Source of the DNA: Paramarasmius palmivorus
Lineage: Eukaryota > Basidiomycota > Agaricomycetes > Agaricales > Marasmiaceae
NCBI GenBank assembly: GCA_037176845.1
Contig: JAYKXP010000018.1
Coordinates: 707,751 to 771,750 of the forward strand
Direction: 5' to 3'
Length of the DNA: 64,000 nucleotides
Below the pieces are notes generated by a model. It was not told the DNA's origin, made no database searches, and worked only from the letters and a program-made list of their open reading frames with translations. Below are positions 46,208 to 58,329 of this stretch, in pieces. Each line of letters starts with the position of its first letter. The first letter of the stretch is position 1. The position numbers and the translations under genes were made by a program.

Positions 46208-47070
46208 ATGGCAAACTCTCCTTGGTACTCTCTACCCCCAGAGCTTCACATTGCTATCATCGGCCACTTACGAACAATAGACCTGATTCGCCTGGGACAG
46301 GCGTCTAAATCCACTTCAATTATTTGCTCTAACCTGCTTTCGAAATCATTCTCAGACCCGTGCCAGCTTCTCGCCCTCTGGTTCTCTCCTACCGAGATCC
46401 GCCTGTTCAGAGAAATGCAGGCAGCTACAGGCACTCTCATCTCAGGTTCCTCGGCGCTTTGGCACCTTGGTCGGTTCGATTGGCTGCCGAACGATTTGGA
46501 CTGCTACGTGCAGGATGGGCGGTCTTTACCAGCTATCCGGCTTGTAGAACACTGCGGCTACTCTCTACAGCCGGGCTGGTCCATATACGGTGGGCAGCAT
46601 CGAGGTGTAGTTCGCAAGGGGTACTCACACTACACGAGTAAATCCGTGTATGAAACCCTCACATATGCGAAAGAAGTTGGCGGCATCGAAAAAAGGATCC
46701 AAATCGTCATGACTGTTCATGCACCTCTACATGCAATTTTGTGTTTCCATTCCAGTGCGTAGTTCATCCTCACAACTGGTGTTTCCTTTCGACCGCTGAC
46801 TCCCATAATTTAGCAACAGTGATGAATTTCATTTCCCACAACTGGGCTGTGTGCCTCTTTCCGCACAGAACTTTGGCGAAAAATTATCTTGTTCCAGTGG
46901 GCGGTATGTGCCACCGCGCAGAGTTCCATGAGAGCGCAAGTTACCTAGCAGCTATGAGAAAGTATGCAGATCGGGGTTTTCTTCTGAAAGGTTCGGTGGA
47001 TGTCGAATGCGTTCTGGATCTAGACGACGAATTGAACGGCTTGCAACGTTCACCTGAGGAGTCCATGTAG
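46208..47070 (+). CDS. F-box/NTase-like paralog C (C-terminally shortened)
   Basis: Two exons, 46208-46754 and 46814-47070, 267 residues. The start MANSPWYSLPPELHIAIIGH is an F-box nearly identical in layout to B; GTLISGSSALWHL and LPNDLDCYV keep the NTase-like GS and DLD motifs; the strand after reads KRIQIVMT without the third acid. The second exon has VMNFISHNWAVCLFPHRTL and KYADRGFLLKG, then stops (NGLQRSPEESM) where B continues for about 190 residues. The first TCTGAAAAGA motif of the downstream cluster lies 4 bp after the stop, so the missing 3' end may have been lost when that sequence arrived. Confidence 0.65.
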
Positions 47071-47073
47071 GGC

Positions 47074-49610
47074 TCTGAAAAGAAAGCCTTGGTATCGTAG
47101 GCGTTCGTCTGTAAGACAGGCCCTCAGGATTGGCTGATGCCCAACGTTAAGGTCGTCTTTTCAGACAGCCAGTCAGATGACGCATATCAACCATCAATCA
47201 TCACTCAGTCTCGGAGACCTCTAATCAGACGCCTTTTTCAGTGAGACATATCTGGTAAACCATGTCTAAATACTCCCCATCTGATTAAAACACACTAATT
47301 GGCCCTTAGGTTTGTGACACCTCTGAACTTGCAGCGAGAATTGGCGTGTAAGTAGCCAAGAAGGGAATAGCGGGAGATATCCCGGTGTCAGAAATTGTCC
47401 GAAAAGACACGTAATACTAGGGTTTCACTTCGACATCGTTCAGACGGCGCTTCTTTTCAGATAGAAGCTCGTCACACCTTCTGATCAGACGTGCTAAGGA
47501 CTGCATCATCCATGATTCTCCGCTGGATCTTTTCCAATGTCAAATCCTCGACGCTGTTTTCAGACGTTCGGCGATGCCAGTATATGTCAGGAGCCAGTGT
47601 ATCTCATATAAGCTCAGCTCGCACATGTTTTACAGCCCGATAACCCTGAATATTGCTTAAGGACGCTGATTTGAGTCGGGAATGATGTAATTCCCGGTAT
47701 TTTCTGTCTTTTCCCCTCGACATACATGTAACATCCCCAGGCCATTTCGATTGTAATCTTGTTGTAATCCTGAATTTCAATGCTACTACTTTGGGAAAAA
47801 GGCAGCTAAACTGCTTCGATCACTGTATTTTATGGTATCTATGTTGAGGAAACTAAGATGATATATGTCATAACACCAAAACATATCATGTGTATACTGT
47901 AGCCATCTCTACGGCAAGATCAGGGCCTCAGAATATATCAAGAGGAAATTTATGTATAAGAATACAGTATTTGATTGTTTTATATTAGGTGAAGGTTACC
48001 TGGACGCGACGTGTACGACCGAAAAAAATAAACAAGTGGAAATGTGTGTTTCTCACATGGTGCCGCACATAGACAGCAGCGTCAGTTTCATGGCATGTAT
48101 TATGCTGACATTGAGAGTATCTGCAGGAGATTAGCCTGTGACTCGCGACAAGGTGGTGATAAATACCGGAAGGTTTGGTATATCCATCCATAACTCCCAA
48201 TACAGTTGAACACAGTGTAAATCCAACTTGCAGCTTGATAACATGAATCAGCTCTTTTTGCCCGGTGAATTTTTTGGTACATCCTCAACATAGCAGCATT
48301 TGATTAATACGATCTTTAGGCACTACGAGCCATGATTTGCGTGTTGTATATTTTTTTTTGTTTTTGCCGGATGTACAACCGAAATATTAGCGCCCACTTG
48401 ACGCCCGTTTCATCGATCCTTCTCGTGGTGTCCAGGAAGTCCCCAGGCTACACCAAACGCTTTCCGGCAGCTACACAAGCCACAAAGGCCCAGAAAAGCT
48501 AGATCAAGCTCTATTGAGCATGAGTCCATGTTTATTCCAAGTTTATTCCCTGAATAACACTGTCACGGTCAATGAACAATGGTTCTTATAGCATTTAGTC
48601 TTCATTGTCGTGTTGAGCATCATGTAGACTTTGATAATGTAGCCTGTGCAGGTGCTTACGGCGAGTGGCTACAACGCATGTCAAACATACGATTTCCAAG
48701 AAGTGTGTGATATTTTTACGCGCACGCATCAAGATAGTGTCCTTACGTACAAGGCTGTCTGAAAGGATACCGTCTTTTCAGAAGTGTCTGAAAAGATGGC
48801 GGTAGAGATGACGAAAGGTGTCTGTTTCTCTCCTTACGACTCTCTCCCCTATCATCGTAGATGTTATTCTAAATGCCTCGGGTTTATCCTTGTTGAAGAT
48901 GAAAGATATGATTGTATAAATGAGTACTGAGAGCCGGGGATCTGGATCGTGGGATGATATGTCGGACATCGCAGTCTTAAAAGACGGGCGTCTGATCAGA
49001 CGAGCATAGGAAAAGAAGCGCCGTCATCATGTGGCTGTCTGAAAAGACACGTTGCCGATGTTGTCTTTTCAGACAACCTTGATCCCCATAATATTCCTCG
49101 GTCTCCCTCTATTCATTACTTCCCCTCTGCCTGTTACTTCTCCCCATTACTTTCCTTCTGTAGCTTGATGCTTCACGTTGCTAATCTTCGCGGCTAGGTT
49201 AGAAACCTGGAGCGGGAAGGGAACCCAAAATGGTATGACGCATCACATAAATCCGTGTCTGATCAGATTGATTTGGGTCCAAAGGCTTCGAGCAGCAGCC
49301 AATCGTGAGGACCCGTCTGACAGACGGGTGTCTAGGATACCTAGGTGTTCTTTTCAGAGGGCTACGTCCACTGTTGTTCACCTGGAGACAGGCTCTCTTT
49401 CGCCAAGGATCTCATATGGCCTGGAGATTGGCTTTCGCCATCACCTTCATCTCCCTCCTGCAAAGAGCTTCTGAAAAGGTGTACGTGGTCCATGGTGTAC
49501 GAAGGGGATGACTGTTACGTGGATACTATTCCCCTCGATACCGATGACGGCGGACACTTTGTTTTCGATGAGATGAATTATGGATACTTTCAGAAGCATT
49601 CTTCGTGAGT
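47074..49610. repeat. Cluster of GTCTGAAAAGAC-type quasi-palindromes in a largely gene-free stretch
   Basis: The words TCTGAAAAGA, its inverse TCTTTTCAGA, and TCTGATCAGA recur at least a dozen times: 47074, 47155 (GTCTTTTCAGAC), 47397 (GTCCGAAAAGAC), 47452, about 47480, 48757, 48772, 48786, 48990 (GTCTGATCAGAC), 49037, 49063, 49256, 49312 (CCCGTCTG-A-CAGACGGG), 49340s, 49468 and 49590s. Spacing is irregular, with a gap at about 47.6-48.7 kb. I found no coding exon between 47071 and about 49300. The motif does not match the KDZ or LTR ends. Confidence 0.65.
49036..49075. repeat. Perfect 14-bp inverted repeat, 12-nt loop
   Basis: TGTCTGAAAAGACA (49036-49049) and its reverse complement TGTCTTTTCAGACA (49062-49075). 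Each arm is itself nearly palindromic (GTCT...AGAC), so either a long hairpin or two small ones could form. It is the most regular member of the cluster. Confidence 0.7.
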
Positions 49611-50066
49611 GTTTTCAGACGCACCGTGCCTTTCCCGAACGATGCTAACTCGCCGGCAGTTCCACCGCGAAATTGCTTACCGAGGGCGATAGAATTTTAT
49701 CCGATGCTGCAGCTTTCGACACGTTCCTCAGGAGTTCTCTCCTCCACGTTGGACGTCCGGATCCACAATTCGTGACTACATCGCCGGAATCTGCTTGCAA
49801 GGTGCTGGATCGTTTAAAAAAGGAGTGTTTTCGGGAGGACGGGGCTCGGTTGCCACTTCTGCCTCTTGTAAGTCGATCTACTCCGCAGTATCTCTACTGG
49901 TTATTCACGTTCGCAGTGTTCTATGACGTGGAACTCTGATCGTCTTTCGGTGATATGCTACAACGGCGAGGAGGGTGATACTGACTGGGTTACTTCCGAC
50001 GACTTTTTTGCTTCCTTGGGTGTAGATTTACTCTTCCACAGCAGTCCTAGTCCCACGTCTTTGTAA
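49345..50066 (+). CDS. Unknown protein, three exons
   Basis: Open from about 49345 (no certain start; the ATG at 49492, MVYEGDDCYVDTIPLDTDD, is a safe minimum). An intron with GTGAGT donor at about 49603 joins STAKLLTEGDRILSDAAAFD and PDPQFVTTSPESACKVLDRL; a second with GTAAGT at about 49868 joins CSMTWNSDRLSVICYNGEEG and ends SPSPTSL, TAA at 50064-50066. The protein is acidic and lacks membrane segments. Family not recognised. Upstream sequence belongs to the quasi-palindrome cluster, so the promoter and first exon may have been affected. Confidence 0.5.
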
Positions 50067-50272
50067 TGTTATTCTTACACTATTTCACTACTACTTTTGT
50101 AAAGAACGTAGCGGGCTCTGCCGCTCGCCGGCCCTCCCCGATAATTCTACCAACCGTAACTTAGCTGGACGGAAACTACATTCATTGAGCTAATATCGGT
50201 GCCGAACACCGGCCCGGGAACGTCATTCAAGACGTTCCTGGAGCTTGAGCCCCTTTTTTTCTCCATGAACGA

Positions 50273-50875
50273 TTCCTCACAGATAGCGACAACTACAAGT
50301 GATGTTGGTCTTCATCAGACTCACGTTGAAGTCGAGAACGGTTCTGAGCAAGCCGAACTAGGTAAGCCGTACAATTCTCTCTCGAAAACACCAGTTCTCA
50401 GACGATACTCGAATCAAAGCCAGGCGAATGGAACGCGAATGGATCATCGTTGGATTCCTCACCATCTTGACAGTCACCTTTGCTAGCCTCCTCCTCTATA
50501 TCTCTGCGTATACGCCAGAATCTTCCACTGAAATAGTACGCAACATCAATGGCGCTGCAACCGTCTTCTCGGCATGGGCCTGGTCGGCTCAAAGTATTTT
50601 TTGCACAAATATGACTATGGGTTTGGGGTTCGCACTGTGGACACGGACGAGGAATCCCGTATTGTATATTATACACCTAGGGTATGTGTGATACTTTCTG
50701 GTGTATTACTGCTGGTGGGATATGGCGTTGCTCTGGTCACTATAGTGCGCCACTCTTCCTCCAAGGAAATGGCCTTTCAGCAGGAGGAGGTAGTTTTCAG
50801 AAGTGTGAGTATCCGAAAATTTCTAGACTTGCGCACTCATAGTTGCTCTTCTTTAGCTTTAGTTAGTGGGCTGTA
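50273..50875 (+). CDS. Small predicted membrane protein
   Basis: MNDSSQIATTTSDVGLHQTH is joined by an intron (GTAAGC donor near 50362, CAG acceptor near 50400) to RRMEREWIIVGFLTILTVTF, a clear membrane segment (IIVGFLTILTVTFASLLLYI). A second hydrophobic segment, VCVILSGVLLLVGYGVALVT, is open in another frame from about 50574, so an unrecognised intron or a frameshift lies between them at 50530-50680. Probably a two- to three-span membrane protein of basidiomycetes; no function can be given. Confidence 0.45.
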
Positions 50876-51127
50876 AAATGTTGACAAAGGGGTCGCCAGA
50901 GTCATCGCGGCTTTATTGGAATACAACTTTTTTTAAGTACTGTGGTTATCCGCGTTACTTGTACTGTCTGTAAACGAGCCGATATGTCTTTCCTCTCTCT
51001 TATTATGTGCGCTTTCCACAGACTATGTACTTCGATGTTTTGCGGATAAGCATACAGTACCTGCGAAGCGTTGATGAGAACGATTCTAACCGGGGTTAAA
51101 AATTTTTAAACGTTAAAACTTGAGCGC

Positions 51128-52255
51128 TTGAGCCTGTGTCGCCCAAGTGGAAGTCACCCTCGGAGCCCATTAGACCCTATTCCTCCACATCTTGACCCGC
51201 AACATCCACCATCAACGCCGACGATGAATACTGCTTCGAGGACGTTTGGGACTCTGACTACGGCCCTTTTGGAAATCCTGAACTCAATGTCATCCACAAG
51301 ACCCAAGATTAAAGCAAGTACTTTCCGAAGATACGGGGCGGCAGATTTCGGAAGAAGCTAGGGAACGATGCATGCGCGTAGTCTGCTCTGTGGTGATACC
51401 ACATTCAAAAGGTGGTCGCGCGCGCTCTACCTCTATTGAACCGGAGAGAGGTGAGCATCACTCGAAGCTACTGTTGTGGATGAATTCTCACTGTATGATA
51501 GGCAAGCCATGTTGTCAAAACTCACACTCGTACCCGATAACTTCCCTGCCGACTGTCAGGACAATAGCCTTGCGCACCTCGCAGATCTCAGGTCTCGCCG
51601 ACTTCCTACTCAATTTTACCCCATTTATCAAGTCTGTCTGCGTTGTATCCTCATGATTTCCCGTGGAACTGCGATGGAAGCTTCATTTCCCTTACCTGTG
51701 GTCCTCGCGGAGTATATCCTTGAGTTTTTGAACGGAGGAGCCTTCCGCCTCACATACAGTGTGTTTATTCAGTGTGATTGTCAGGTGTTCTTATTCGCTC
51801 AAGTAGAGATACAGATATTCAGACATCTGGGACGTCGACCTCCACTCGACAAAGACGCGTCCGGGTTGCTTGGCCAATACGAGCTACGAGCATCTACGAC
51901 ACACATAACTCGAACTGCATTCCTCCATCCCCGAAGGTTCACCACGAAACCAATGTTGGAAAATACACATCTCCCCGATTCTTACATTCTCAGAATGGGC
52001 GATTACATACCCTCCGAAGAATGTCTGAAGTCTACTTCACTGATCCGCGAAATTGAAGTACAGCGTTTCGCGACAAGACTAGCACGAGATCATCTGGATG
52101 AGAGCGCTGGGAGAAGTTGCGCAGGTTCAGCTGACTCTGGCTTTAGTAGCGACGCTCACTCTACGGCCACCTCCGACGACAGCCCATCTCTGAAGAGCCG
52201 GCTATTTTGTCTTGCCTTCGTTACATCTTTCTTGGACTACATTCACATAATCTGA
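51128..52255 (+). CDS. Unknown protein, exons uncertain
   Basis: Pieces that look coding are INADDEYCFEDVWDSDYGPF near 51210, VVDEFSLYDRQAMLSKLTLV and DNSLAHLADLRSRRLPTQFY near 51480-51620, and YELRASTTHITRTAFLHPRR to RSCAGSADSGFSSDAHSTAT near 51880-52170. They lie in different frames and would need two or three introns; one long open frame covers 51476-52255. The C-terminal part is Ser-rich. Family not recognised and the start is unknown. Confidence 0.4.
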
Positions 52256-52606
52256 TTCCGTACCTTGAATGACTTCCAGGCGAAAGTGAACGATGCTGAC
52301 AGAAGCTTTGTAGATTGAAATTACCGATCTCAAATTCGTGTTTCAACATCCATCATCCTTGATAATAGTGTCGAGAGTCGAAAAAACCTGCAATGGTCCC
52401 ATTTCATCGATCATCTCAACCATTTGGTTAAATTTGCCATGTGCACCACGTTTGTTGCTCGTCAAATTCAGTACATAGTCAATCGAGTCCACTGCATTAC
52501 GTAGGTTCTACGGTGCTTCTATCAAAAAATCCATAATGATCACAATTGTCTTGATACGCTGAGGCGAGGAAGTGTGTAGCTTCAAACCCAAGAAGGAAAT
52601 CCCCAT
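52256..52606. other. Convergent 3' spacer
   Basis: No exon seen between the end of the unknown plus-strand gene and the stop of the PAQR-like gene on the minus strand. Presumed 3' untranslated sequences. Confidence 0.35.
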
Positions 52607-53854
52607 TCACTGTTTGCGGCACATCGTCTGTTGACTATGGAAATAGTCGAGCGCGATAGAGATGAAGACATAGTGCAAGTAGGCACCCAGTACGACGCAA
52701 AAATGAAAGATCTGATGGGACGCAAAGAAGTAGTCGTATCTTCCAGGATGAAGACGTTCTGGAATGTGATTAGCACTGAAGACAGAAATTAGTTAACCAC
52801 GATAATGAAAAGAGTTTTCGACGTACTACAACAATGCGCCGCCAACATAGAAGCTCCCCGAAAACAAGAACCATTTGACGCCCGTATCGTTCAGCGTTAC
52901 CGACACACCATGTATGAACAGCCAATGACATATTGGGAGTAGGGAATAAAAACCAAGAGCAAGAAAGATCGTTGTTCGGGCGCCGATGTGCGAAGGCTTT
53001 GCATATTCTGGATCGAGAACCACGAAACTAGCCGCTATAACCTTCATCAGAACACTTAGAATATGTTCATGCAGTCTTAAACGAACCTAATCCCAAAACC
53101 GTGATGACTAGCATGGATAAAATGCGATATCCCGGTTCGCAGTAATAGCCATAGTAGATAAGGGGATAATGAGAGCCAAGGTTGAGAACGACGATACCCA
53201 GATAATCACAAGCGTACATGCGAGTTGCTACCTATAAGGAAGTTGGAAGTAAGTAGCAATCAAATCACAGAGAATAGAATGGCCTTACATCTCGCGAATG
53301 ACACCACGACGCGTGGAAGAGAGCACTGCAAAAATGGCAGAAGGCAGCAGAGAAGAAAAACGCGGCGAACAGTGCGGTGTCGACCCAGTTTGTCTGATAT
53401 GGGGTGAGATCACTCGGCTTCACGACGAAAAACATCCACAGATACAAGAATCCACCCCACAGATGACTGTGGATATTGACTGGGATGAATATCATAAGAG
53501 CATGGCACGAAAAAAGCATGTAGTCCACGCACCTGTTTCATTGTGAAGGTCTATGGAGTTATTTTATGGCTCAGAAACAACTTTCAGAATAATGGAATCA
53601 TGTTTCTCACATGAGTAAGTTGATTGAAAGCAGCCCTTCCAGTGATACTGCAGTCTGGTTGCGAGATTGAGCCGAAATAGATGCACTCAAAATCAAGTGG
53701 CATACCTAGCATATCCGGTCAGAATGTACTGGTTGTACTTCTGCCACTCTTCTAGCTTGTCCAGACCAACGGTTTTCGAGGTTTGTTCCAGCAACACAGC
53801 GCGTGGAGGCTTCGCCAGGTCTTTGTCTTCAGAGAACCGATTCCGCAGTGACAT
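52607..53854 (-). CDS. PAQR / hemolysin III family seven-transmembrane receptor (adiponectin-receptor-like)
   Basis: Starts MSLRNRFSEDKDLAKPPRAV at 53854, then WQKYNQYILTGYA and, over several short introns, SITGRAAFNQLTH, the signature LHNET joined to VNIHSHLWGGFLYLWMFF, HFCSALFHASWCHSRD, YLGIVVLNLGSHYPLIYYGY, and at the end SHQIFHFCVVLGAYLHYVF, stop at 52607. The blocks H-S-H, S-x-x-H and H-Q-x-x-H supply the conserved His residues that bind the metal in this family. Fungal members (Izh-type) affect sterol and zinc homeostasis; they sit in the plasma or ER membrane. In the usual HNETGN block the Gly reads Val here (HNETVN). About six introns, which fits a host gene. Confidence 0.8.
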
Positions 53855-54595
53855 GGGAAGAATTGTTCAGGTTTGCTCACTGTGAAACCTTAATATACCG
53901 GCCAGCTAGCCGCACAAGCGGCCAACAGCTTCTGTGTGTGATGCTGTCCAAATCCTGCAAGACAGGACATGGAAGCGATTCCAAAGTAGTTTCGGCAAAA
54001 GCCGAACATGCAGTCGCCTGGGAAATTTGATCGTGATTCATCGCATCTCGGATCCTGCCATCGTGTTGGTACTTGGATTGCCTCCCAATTCAGAACCCAA
54101 AGCATTCCTTTGGCCACTTCTGAAGCCCTCAATCTTGTCATACTCTCAGAAGTATTCTTCACAGGAGGCACTATCTCACTGCTGCAGAACATCCTCCCTT
54201 TGCAGTCCTCCAAGTAGGCCGTATCAATGCTGTATTTGGCAAGACACCGATCAACGTTTCAGCGCTCTGAACATCACGGGCTTGAAATCCCCGACTTGTC
54301 CTTTGACCCACACTCATCAGCCTTCCATCTTATTGTATGATCACGATGATCATCTTGGAATCAGTCTATGGCTTAAGAAGATGGATGGAAGAATGGCTAT
54401 GCGTCGACTTCCCTCTCCTACCCCCCACTCTGGCAGTGGCTCTGGCACTATGTTGTACACGGACCCGAAACTTACCGATCTGTGAGCTATGGAGTATTGG
54501 TGTGGCGTCCTGTGTTCTCACCTTGTCTTGACAGGCCTCAATACTATTTCTGGTATTTAGCTGGAATAAGTCAGTATACATTCCTTCCCGGCCAA
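53855..54595. other. Spacer between divergent PAQR and DUF6533 genes
   Basis: Contains open frames without motif and no coherent splice pattern. It should hold the promoters of the PAQR gene (-) and the first exon and promoter of the DUF6533 gene (+). Confidence 0.35.
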
Positions 54596-56032
54596 TGACA
54601 TACGATAACGCTCTTAAAAGCGATCCTATACTGGGACCATCTTCTCACCTTCAGTAGGTACCTCCAGTCACTCCGGCGGCCTTATGATCGAACCAATTTT
54701 CAGAGACGGAAGCCAGATGTTTATGGAAACGACCTTCGAACGCCAGTGGTTACTTGTTCTTTATAAATCGTTATTTCAATGCTTTGGGTGCTCTATTTGG
54801 TTGCATAACTGTCTTTTACCATGACCTACCTTTAAGGCCAGTTTCCATATTGATTCTCTTCCAACCCACTAAACCACAATGTAGATGCGAGACCCAGGCG
54901 CAGATTCGTGAAATCGTCTTGATCGTGGCTCAATTGATCGTAGTGCGTAAGTTGCCTATGATTCGTTTGAAGGATGACTTCTGAGCGCCAAGACTCAAAT
55001 TAGTAATTCTGACTTTGCGGATCTATGCACTGTATTCTTGCAGCAAGCGCCTCCTTTGGTTTATGCTTTCTACAATTGCATTACTCCTGTCAATCGTCAT
55101 CGTGTGTTTAATCCTCCACTGTTCTCCAGAAGCTGATTTAGCAATTAGTTCACTACCTTTTACTTCTCTGGGGGTGTGGAGTATGAGAGGGTGTATGGCA
55201 GGTGTATCAGTCACTTTGACCTACAGACGTGAGCCTACTTTCCTATCGAACTATTCGTCTTCTGACAACTATGTCAAAGTGCAATTAGTACGGTTTCTAT
55301 ACTTCCACTATTTGCCCCTAACGTACCTATTTAGAGAAGGCCATCGCTTGGGAAATGCTTCTGATATACGATGTACTACTGTTTTCTCTGGCGGTTCACA
55401 ACGCGTTTAGGACGAGGAACGAGCTCAAACTTCTCCGTATGCTTAAGAACAGGGCTTCTCTGAAAGTCATTCTTCTACGAGATGGTTAGTCCTTTCTCGT
55501 CGATATGGTTTTACGTGGGCTAATATATCGAAACTTGTCAGGTGCGATGTATTTCGGGTTTGTTGTCTTGCCTTCGGTGGATTAGGACCGTCAAACTCAT
55601 GTAAACCTTGAAGCGTTATGCTTCTTGCAAATTTAGCGAACATCATCACGTATCATGTGCGTCCTTTTCCGTCGTTCGGGATGATTATTGTCCTTACTAT
55701 CTAAATACAGACCGCGGAGGTGCGTGCAGGTCGATAGGTTTGAGTACACTAAATTCACGTAAGTGGACATAAGGGCTTTATGAGAGGCGGTCTTGCGGCC
55801 TTCTCGAGCAGGTGCGCGTCTTCAACGAACCCCGCGCATCGTGTGTTTATTGATTTTCACAAGTTTGTCTGTGACCATGGTATCCCGCTTGATGTTGAAC
55901 CTTCACGAAGTAATGGACATCGGAATCTATCTCAGTCAGTTTGCCAGCCAGGTTGAAGATCAGCATGGAACACAGATCGTATTCTACCAACGGCGGCCTA
56001 CTAACAAAGACTTGGGCTCGTTCGACGTTTGA
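54596..56032 (+). CDS. DUF6533 family membrane protein
   Basis: Motifs of the family appear in order: AILYWDHLLTF near 54625-54660, FFINRYFNALGALFG at 54755, IREIVLIVAQLIV at 54905, MRIYALYSCSKRLLWFMLST with a following membrane segment near 55015-55110, and the end block MRGGLAAFSS, VTMVSRLMLNLHEVMDIGIY near 55780-55930, finishing DLGSFDV. Multi-span membrane proteins of this family are abundant in Agaricomycetes; function unknown. The first exon and ATG were not identified and the middle exons (55200-55660) are approximate. Its last exons are duplicated as a fragment at 26763-27147. Confidence 0.65.
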
Positions 56033-56333
56033 ATTATACCTTGCACGCTCTTTTCATGTACCTCTTTACTATCAGGCACTGGATCGCCTATTAATACTGC
56101 GCTTCTTTCTCAGAGCGGTGTTCTGAGACGGTGACGTGCTCCGTGTATATACTACTATACTGCTCGTCACTTCCAGAGCCAATCCATCGTACATAACTCA
56201 ATAAGAACGGGGTATCTAAGACAAGAATACACATGATACAACAGCCTAACCACACCTGTATCAACTATACGATATCCGCAAGACATCCGAAGCGTTGAAG
56301 AAATAAACCGGAGAAGATGTATCTGATGTGTCC

Positions 56334-58018
56334 TCAATCCGAATCGGAGAGCTCCAATGGTTCTTCTGTGAGAAGAACAGTACGCCGTCGAACGTGTCGG
56401 ACGCGTACCGGGGTATTCTCCTTGTTGCCATCGTTATCATTCTCATTCTCGTCCTCGTCCTCGTCATCCTCGATCGTTATGCTCTCGACTTGACCACCTG
56501 ATGAGCCGGAACTCGCCATGGGTGCGCTACGTTGTCCACCAGAGCCATTAGATCCACCGCCTGATGACCGAGGGACAGGCTTGGGCTGGGTTCTCGTAGG
56601 TTGTGACATGCCCTGCATGGCATTCATTTCGGCTTCATCAATCCCAGCCAAAAAGTCCGAGTTGTAGTCATCACTTGTGAACATATCATCGTCTCCGTCA
56701 TCATCGATCATGACAACTTTGGCTGGTTTGGCTGGTTGTTTCTGCTTTCTAGTGTCTTTGCTAGGTCCAGAGGAAGGAACATCGACAGAGCCACTGCTAA
56801 CTCTGCCTCGCGCAGGAAGCGGTTTGATTGGCCTGTCTCGAGTGTTCAAGAGCCAGTCAGAGTTCTCGTCGTTCTCGTCTTCGTCGTCGCTTTCGATAAC
56901 AATGGGACCCTTTGGTTTCGGGGCAGAAGAGGAACTCTTGGGTTTAGGAAGGTGACTGGAGGAAGAGGAAGCGGCAGTCGAAGACGAAGGGATTTGCGTT
57001 GGTGATGTGGGCCGGTTTGGAACACGACGTCTCAGGGGTTCTTTCTCATCGTCGAGGTGGTTGGGATCAGGTAGCGGAGGAGCTGCAATTTCTCTCAATG
57101 GTCCCCTGGCCTGCAAGATAGGCGGAGGACTTTCTCCGGGGTCAAGTAGACTACCAATCGTCAGTTTCTCAACTTTTCGAAAGAGAACAGTCGCTCACTT
57201 TAGTCTTTGCTTCAGACTGCGAGCAAATTCCGCGTCTTGTTGAGCGTCACGATCAGCAATTTGATGGCCCTTTAATGTGATTCGTTTCGGCTCCAGAAAC
57301 GCGATACCTCTACGGACTTCCACATCATGAATGAGCATCTGTGTAGGTATCTCTGTAAACGGTATCCAGGGGATAAAACAGGGTAAACGCACTTTATAGC
57401 CCAATGGCGTGGAACCAAGCTTCAGCTCTGGTATCCTTTGATATTCCATTGCACGAAGGGTTGTGGCTCCGTCGCTTAGCTCAAGCCGGAGCATTGCTCT
57501 TTGATAGTTAGGCACAGGTCCAGCCCCTTCAACGTCATTATCCGCTTCTTCATCTTCTCCTCCTTCCCCTTCTTCGGCACCGGCAGCAAAGCGCTCTTCG
57601 CGAATCTGCCTTGTCTTGTTCAATGAGTACGCGCTAACTCCAATGTCGGTAATAGATTCGATTTGAACTAGGATTGGAGGTCCATTTAAAGTAGAATGAG
57701 CGGTGTCGGTGTCGCCGATCTGAGCAGGAATACCGGTTCCATGTAACATTGAATCTCTCAAATCGGATTCTAGAAGTTGCAGTTCGACTTCACGTATGAT
57801 CTGGTTGATTTGCGTCGCTGGGTTCAGTTGCTTCTCTGAGATTATCCAGTCATAACATCCTTGTAGCCACTCCTATGGAATGAGAAACGAGTCAACAATC
57901 ATGAAAAAATAAGGCGCTCTCCTGCACAAGTGAAAGAGGATAAGCAACTTACTGGATCTATACGCGGTTTGGGATAGTTTGCACTAAGCCAGTCGGAGAT
58001 GGCACGCGGTGGCTGCAT
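56334..58018 (-). CDS. RMI1: RecQ-mediated genome instability protein 1 homolog
   Basis: Starts MQPPRAISDWLSANYPKPRI at 58018; an intron joins EWLQGCYDWIISEKQLNPAT, then ESDLRDSMLHGTGIPAQIGD. The OB-fold part follows with PPILVQIESITDIGVSAYSL, YQRAMLRLELSDGATTLRAM, STPLGYKVRL and HDVEVRRGIAFLEPKRITLK. RMI1 is the OB-fold partner of RecQ helicase and topoisomerase III in dissolving double Holliday junctions. An intron near 57195 leads into a long disordered, Ser/Asp/Glu-rich tail ending ELSDSD at 56334. All joins are in phase. A single-copy host gene, so this part of the window is ordinary chromosome. The acidic insert EEGEGGEDEEADND within the OB fold is low complexity. Confidence 0.8.
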
Positions 58019-58329
58019 TGAAGATGGTGGTTTCAGAAGAAAACAGGTCAAGTTTTGAACTCGTTGGGCGCCAACGCGTGACACACGTGATCGCAAAGCC
58101 TGAACGAAACTTTTGAAAGGCTTGGTGAATTCAAGAAAAAACATTACTTGAAAGATATGCTTGCATAGCTGAAATAAACTAAAACATGTCTAGTTAGAAC
58201 AGGGAGGTGAGCTCGATACGTGGCTCATAAAAAATTTCCAGGCTCATTACAGTGATAAGGCCGGCAATTCCAAATTTGGAAGAAATATGCCCGCCCCGTA
58301 ACGAAAACTTCCACCACTCGCTTGCCTCA

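Noticed and set aside
53934..54485. 183-codon frame between the PAQR and DUF6533 genes
   Set aside because: Composition is not protein-like, no motif, and it overlaps the likely promoters of the flanking genes.
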